A stretch of DNA of 64,000 bases, taken from NCBI GenBank assembly GCA_003209065.1, contig QCSX01000003.1, forward strand, positions 1 through 64,000. Direction: 5' to 3'. The translations under genes and the position numbers were made by a program. Under the pieces are notes generated by a model. The model saw only the letters and a list, made by a program, of their open reading frames with translations, searched no databases and was not told the origin of the DNA. Each line of letters begins with the position of its first letter. Position 1 is the stretch's first letter. This document shows, in pieces, positions 58,780 through 64,000 of this stretch. The stretch comes from Prochlorococcus sp. AG-670-N10 (lineage in GTDB: Bacteria > Cyanobacteriota > Cyanobacteriia > PCC-6307 > Cyanobiaceae).

Positions 58780-59019
58780 TTAACGGAAAATTTGTGATGC
58801 AGCCCACCCATAAAATCTACTTACAGATGCAATTGCCGCAGCCGAAAAGGATACCATAATGATAACAGCAATAGATTCGCTAAATAGCTGTTGTTTGTTA
58901 GGCCACACAACTAGTTTGAGTTCATCGAATGTAGAAGTTAAAAAATTCTTCTTTTTCTTCGGCTCTTTTATTTCAGAAGGCTCTTTTTTAAGAGGTTCTT
59001 GATTAGTAGGACTTGTCAC
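58780..59019 (-). CDS. secE: Preprotein translocase subunit SecE
   Basis: A 79-residue single-helix SecE. It has the conserved cytoplasmic TFDELKLVVWPNKQQLFSES followed by a transmembrane helix (IAVIIMVSFSAAAIASVSRF). The first 30 residues are charged and disordered (KKEPSEIKEPKKKKN). It forms the SecYEG channel in the plasma and thylakoid membranes. It lies 63 bp downstream of the clpB-type gene. Confidence 0.95.
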   Translation of the reverse strand: MTSPTNQEPLKKEPSEIKEPKKKKNFLTSTFDELKLVVWPNKQQLFSESIAVIIMVSFSAAAIASVSRFYGWAASQIFR

Positions 59020-59082
59020 AAAATTTTAATTTAGTTTAAGCTTAAAAAAACTTAGAATTATTTTAGCTCATCGTTTTACTCA

Positions 59083-61842
59083 TCAGCTAGGTTTAAACAA
59101 AATCTCATCTTTTTTTGAAGGGCTAATTTTTACAGATATATTTTTTTTATTTTTAAAATTATCTTCTAATAGTTTTGATGCTAGTGGATTTTCAATTTGT
59201 CTTCTAAGTTCTCTTCCTAAGGGCCTAGCACCATATTCAGGCTGATAGGAATCATTAGCAATCTTCTGTATAACTCTTTTATCAATATTAATTTTTATTC
59301 CCTGTTCAAGTAATAATTTTTTTAAATCTTCTATTTGTAAAAGAATTATTTTTTGTAGTTGATCAATTGATAGGGTATCAAACTTTACTATTTCATCGAT
59401 TCTGTTTAAAAATTCGGGTCTAAATATAGAGGATAATGATTTATTAATAGAATCTTGTAAAGTTTGTTTTCTTAATTCGGAATTTTCTTTTTGATTCGGA
59501 ACTATTTTTGAATCTTCTAATATTATTTTTCCAGCTAAATTGCTAGTCATAATTATGACTGTATTTTTGAAGTCAACAGTTCTTCCTTGAGAATCCGTTA
59601 ATCTTCCTTCATCTAAAACTTGTAGGAGGATATTGAAAACTTCAGAATGGGCTTTTTCGATCTCATCAAGGAGAATTACAGAATAAGGTTTTCTCCTAAC
59701 TGCTTCAGTTAATTGCCCTCCCTCTTCGTAGCCAACATAACCTGGAGGAGCTCCTAAAAGTCTTGCGACAGCGTTTTTCTCCATATATTCACTCATATCA
59801 AGCCTTAATAAAGCTTCTTCTTCATCAAATAATGATGATGCCAAAGATTTTGCTAATTCTGTCTTGCCAACTCCTGTCGGGCCCATAAATAAGAATGACC
59901 CAATTGGTCTTTTAGGATTCTTCATTCCAACTCTCGCTCTTCGTATCGCAGAAGAAACAGCTTCTATAGCTTTTTCTTGTCCAATAACTTTTTCACTTAT
60001 TTCTAACTCCAAGTTAACTAATTTTTTTCTTTCATTAGAAACTACTTTAGCAATAGGAATTCCAGTTATTTTTGAAATAACATCAGCAATATCATCAGGT
60101 TCAACTTGATATTTCAACTTATATTTTCTATTTCTTTGAAGTTTCTGGCAACTTATCTCAACATTTTTTATTTCACATTCAACTTCATTCAGTTCTGCTT
60201 CTAGATTATTTAGGATATCAAAATTATCTGTTTCGTCACTATGAATGCTTAATTCTTCGATTTTCAGAATTAGCCTATTTTCTTCTTTTAACAAAAAAGT
60301 TAATTGTTCCATTTTTTCTCGATCATTGTTCCAATCATTAGTAATTTCATTCAATTTCTTTATAGATATTTCTTTGCTTTCTAATAACTTTTCTCTTTCT
60401 TCGATATTTTCGGGGAATATATTTTTTAACTTAATTTCAATAGTATCGATATTTTTTTCTTCATCGATAATTGTTTGGGGTTTTATATTAGATTCAATTT
60501 TTAATTGGGCTGCTGCTTCATCTATCAAATCTACTGCTTTATCTGGAAGGCACTTATCGCTTATGTATCTATCTGCAAGTCTCGCAGAACAATTAATTGC
60601 TTCTTCTGTAATTCTAATGCCATGATGTAATTCATATTTCTTTTTTATACCTTGTAAAATTTTTGCACTTAACTCAACTGATGGTTCATTAACTAATATC
60701 TTTTGAAAACAATTATTTAATGACTGATCTTTTTCAATACTTTCGCGAAATCTTTCAGGTGTTGTTGTTCCTATGCATCTGAGCTCACCTTCGGTAAGTA
60801 AAGGTTTTAAAATGTTGCTTATATCTGTTGTAGTTCTATCAGAGCTGATTATTGTATGAATTTCATCAATAAATAAAATAATGCCTTTATTAGAATCTTT
60901 AATTTGATTAAGTATTAAGCTTAGTCTTTCCTCTAATTGGCCTCTGAATTTTGTTCCAGAAACTAATGCTCCCAAGTCAAGAGAAATAATTTTTGAGTTT
61001 TTTAATAAATCAGGAACTTTTTTTTCTACTATCAATTGAGCAAGTAATTTGGCAATAGAAGTTTTGCCAACGCCTGGATGACCAATGAGGATTGGATTGT
61101 TTTTGCTTCGTCGAGATAAAACTCTCATTAAGTTGTTAATCTCATCCCCGCGTCCTATTACTGGGTCTAGCAGACCTTTCTCAGCAGATTCTGTTAAATC
61201 TTTTCCGTAAAGAGACAGTACATTCTCTTCAGTTTTTTGCTTTGTTTTAATTATAAGATTACTTTTCGGTGAAGGGATGATGGCTTTTGATTCCTTTATT
61301 AACTCCTCCTTGTCACTTTCATCGATAGATTTATTGATTAATATATTATCTTCATCAGATATATTTTTTTTATTTTCTATGTAATTTTTTCTTTGAATAA
61401 TATTCGGGGAAAATTTTAATTCTTCTTCTAATTGTTCTGCTGAAAGGTTCCCCTCTTGAAAAACATAATTACCTATTCTTGAATCACTGCCTAAAGCAAT
61501 TAACAAATGAGGAATCTCTATTAAATTAGAACCCCACTGTGTTTTTATTTGATTTGCATTGTCTAATAAAATTTCGAGCTCTTCACCAATAGTAAAAATA
61601 TCTGAATCATTTGTTGGGGTTTCTTCTAAAAAATCTTCAGTTATGTCTAGAACTGTATTTTGATCTATGGATAACTTTTCAATAAATGAAAAAAATTCAC
61701 TTGAGGTGAACAAAGTATAAATAATGTGTTCAATATTAAATTCACAATGATCCCATTTTTTTGCCGTTTCCTCTCCCAATAAAAGAAGATTCCAGCTTAT
61801 ATCACTAAAAAGTTCTGGATTTGAGGTAAGAGTTTCTCTCAT
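59083..61842 (-). CDS. clpB2: ClpB-type AAA+ chaperone (second/divergent ClpB)
   Basis: A 919-residue Hsp100. The N-terminal ~150 residues are only weakly Clp-N-like, followed by a charged linker (150-210). AAA-1 has Walker A GHPGVGKTS (about 254-262) and Walker B IILFIDEIHTII. A coiled-coil middle domain of about 120 residues follows (EIKLKNIFPENIEEREKLLE). AAA-2 has Walker A GPTGVGKTE and the ClpB-like ARLLGAPPGYVGYEEGGQLT. The middle domain and absence of an evident ClpP-binding IGF loop favour disaggregase over protease partner. The divergent N-terminus suggests an unusual paralogue. secE follows 63 bp downstream. Confidence 0.88.
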   Translation of the reverse strand: MRETLTSNPELFSDISWNLLLLGEETAKKWDHCEFNIEHIIYTLFTSSEFFSFIEKLSIDQNTVLDITEDFLEETPTNDSDIFTIGEELEILLDNANQIKTQWGSNLIEIPHLLIALGSDSRIGNYVFQEGNLSAEQLEEELKFSPNIIQRKNYIENKKNISDEDNILINKSIDESDKEELIKESKAIIPSPKSNLIIKTKQKTEENVLSLYGKDLTESAEKGLLDPVIGRGDEINNLMRVLSRRSKNNPILIGHPGVGKTSIAKLLAQLIVEKKVPDLLKNSKIISLDLGALVSGTKFRGQLEERLSLILNQIKDSNKGIILFIDEIHTIISSDRTTTDISNILKPLLTEGELRCIGTTTPERFRESIEKDQSLNNCFQKILVNEPSVELSAKILQGIKKKYELHHGIRITEEAINCSARLADRYISDKCLPDKAVDLIDEAAAQLKIESNIKPQTIIDEEKNIDTIEIKLKNIFPENIEEREKLLESKEISIKKLNEITNDWNNDREKMEQLTFLLKEENRLILKIEELSIHSDETDNFDILNNLEAELNEVECEIKNVEISCQKLQRNRKYKLKYQVEPDDIADVISKITGIPIAKVVSNERKKLVNLELEISEKVIGQEKAIEAVSSAIRRARVGMKNPKRPIGSFLFMGPTGVGKTELAKSLASSLFDEEEALLRLDMSEYMEKNAVARLLGAPPGYVGYEEGGQLTEAVRRKPYSVILLDEIEKAHSEVFNILLQVLDEGRLTDSQGRTVDFKNTVIIMTSNLAGKIILEDSKIVPNQKENSELRKQTLQDSINKSLSSIFRPEFLNRIDEIVKFDTLSIDQLQKIILLQIEDLKKLLLEQGIKINIDKRVIQKIANDSYQPEYGARPLGRELRRQIENPLASKLLEDNFKNKKNISVKISPSKKDEILFKPS

Positions 61843-62123
61843 GAACTATACAAAATTTATGCTTGATAATTTATTTTTCTTTATTAAGAATAACTTAATG
61901 ATCATTTAGAATTTTCTTAAATTATAGGATGAAATTAAAAAATTTTTTATTTAATAAAAAGAGTTTTTAGTTTGGTTGGAGAATTTTCATGATTAATACG
62001 TAATTGGTGAAAAGTTTTAGCACTTGTTTTGAAATCAAAAAAAAATATTTGATTATCTTCTTTATATTTCAGATATTAGCCAAATACTTCAGCTATTTAT
62101 AGGATTTAGATAGTATTAATTAA

Positions 62124-63419
<1,296 letters not shown>

Positions 63420-63422
63420 TTT

Positions 63423-64000
63423 TTATTGCTTAAGCTTTTCTATTCGGGAACCTTTTTTCATTCTTAGTTGACACTTAATCCAATCAATACTTATTGGGGC
63501 TGCAAAAATTAAAGGTAAGATCGCAAAATTAGTTTGGTTATTAGTTACGAGTAAAGCTGAGGCTATGGTTAAACTCCCCATAAGAATAGAATGACCTAAT
63601 GATTTTTGAGCAGTAAACATTTTCTTAAATTGCCTGTCAGATTCGCCCATCCTTATTTGAAGTTGTAAATCACCCTGTTCTAATCTCTCTAAACTCTCAT
63701 CAATTCTTTTTGGTATACCCACAGCCTTAGAACCTAACTCACCAACTTGTCTTCCAAATTGGTTAATTAAATCATTAGGTGTTTGATTGTTAGAAGTCAT
63801 GAGGTCAATTAGATAAGGCTTAGTAATTGATACCAGATTAAACCCTGGATCTAACATTCTACCAACCCCTTCAAATGTTGATAGTGCTCTCATCACAAAA
63901 ATTAAATCTACAGGTAGTTGAAAAGGAGTTTCATAAACAAGTTCGTATAAATCACCAGATAGTTTTTCGATAATATTTGGGCTGAATGGAGGAGTTAAAG
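63423..64000 (-). CDS. AarF/ABC1/UbiB-family protein kinase-like protein (C-terminal part, runs off the window)
   Basis: The track starts this at 63896, but the same frame stays open to the window edge and continues the protein as PPFSPNIIEKLSGDLYELVY then ETPFQLPVDLIFVMRALSTF. That segment, with FEGVGRMLDPGFNLVSI, is the family's typical end of the kinase-like domain. The N-terminus with the nucleotide loop is therefore outside the window. The C-terminal part is helical with a hydrophobic segment (ILMGSLTIASALLVTN). Homologues are tied to quinone and prenyl-lipid metabolism in thylakoids; the substrate is not known. Confidence 0.85.
   Translation of the reverse strand, partial: LTPPFSPNIIEKLSGDLYELVYETPFQLPVDLIFVMRALSTFEGVGRMLDPGFNLVSITKPYLIDLMTSNNQTPNDLINQFGRQVGELGSKAVGIPKRIDESLERLEQGDLQLQIRMGESDRQFKKMFTAQKSLGHSILMGSLTIASALLVTNNQTNFAILPLIFAAPISIDWIKCQLRMKKGSRIEKLKQ

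Noticed and set aside
63423-63896. A 157-residue independent protein at the right edge
   Set aside because: The frame remains open to base 64000 and encodes the matching AarF/UbiB segment, so it is a fragment of a longer gene.

Overview
The window looks like a core-genome segment of a high-light-adapted Prochlorococcus (marine picocyanobacterium). The evidence is the very AT-rich sequence, short intergenic gaps, and a gene set and order typical of that lineage: crtB-pds-ndhM, rbcR next to an NnrU-family gene and ndhF-ndhD, an ndhAIGE cluster, chlM, ndhH, phylloquinone (men) genes, and secE-nusG-rplK-rplA-rplJ-rplL. I place it from protein-family recognition only, not from a database search. 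I see no rRNA or tRNA gene, CRISPR array, transposase, integrase, phage gene or genomic-island signature. No gap exceeds 300 bases. The largest are about 284 bp upstream of eno and 225 bp upstream of pgk; both are AT-rich and I found no gene in either.

Layout. 1-4.6 kb: end of an unrecognised gene, carotenoid genes crtB and pds, ndhM, a DUF3172-type membrane protein and the LysR regulator rbcR. 4.6-12.2 kb: an NnrU/Z-ISO-like membrane protein, ndhF, ndhD, scpA, a sugar nucleotidyltransferase and metF. 12.2-21.4 kb: a small LuxR-type regulator, a leftward gltA-ndhA-ndhI-ndhG-ndhE-nadK-CYTH run, a DUF3352-like exported protein, a rhodanese and trpB. 21.4-34.1 kb: SUI1, cysC, purE, chlM, a NarL-type response regulator, a cysteine desulfurase, rsmH, ndhH, five phylloquinone-pathway genes, gshB and a glutaredoxin. 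34.1-49.4 kb: prfB (with a programmed frameshift), ybeY, dgkA, a TrpG/PabA glutaminase, a degenerate metallo-beta-lactamase-fold protein, hisC, argS, nadC, mnmE, a DUF2062 protein, spoT/relA, a double-ATPase ABC protein, rluD and a YlqF-type GTPase. 49.6-64 kb: pgk, murG, a CobC-like aminotransferase, pyrD, rnhA, the ribosomal-protein cluster with secE/nusG, a ClpB-type chaperone, eno, and the C-terminal part of an AarF/UbiB-family gene running off the right edge.

How it fits together. Eight NDH-1 subunit genes in four loci supply the photosynthetic NDH complex for cyclic electron flow and respiration. crtB/pds, chlM and the men genes feed carotenoid, chlorophyll and phylloquinone (photosystem I quinone) synthesis. 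The rest is housekeeping: translation, amino-acid, nucleotide and NAD synthesis, and central carbon metabolism. Genes are packed tightly, with many convergent pairs touching or overlapping.

Corrections to the ORF track. prfB starts at about 34133 and needs a +1 frameshift. scpA extends upstream of 9370 but has no canonical start codon. rplJ starts at 56639, downstream of an L10-type leader. The ORF at 63423-63896 is a fragment of a gene that continues past 64000. I found no convincing new biological system. The most useful leads are RNA and start-site features (the rplJ leader with a nested stem, the prfB recoding site, the scpA start), overlapping dyads between rbcR and its divergent neighbour, and a metallo-beta-lactamase-fold protein lacking its metal motif.
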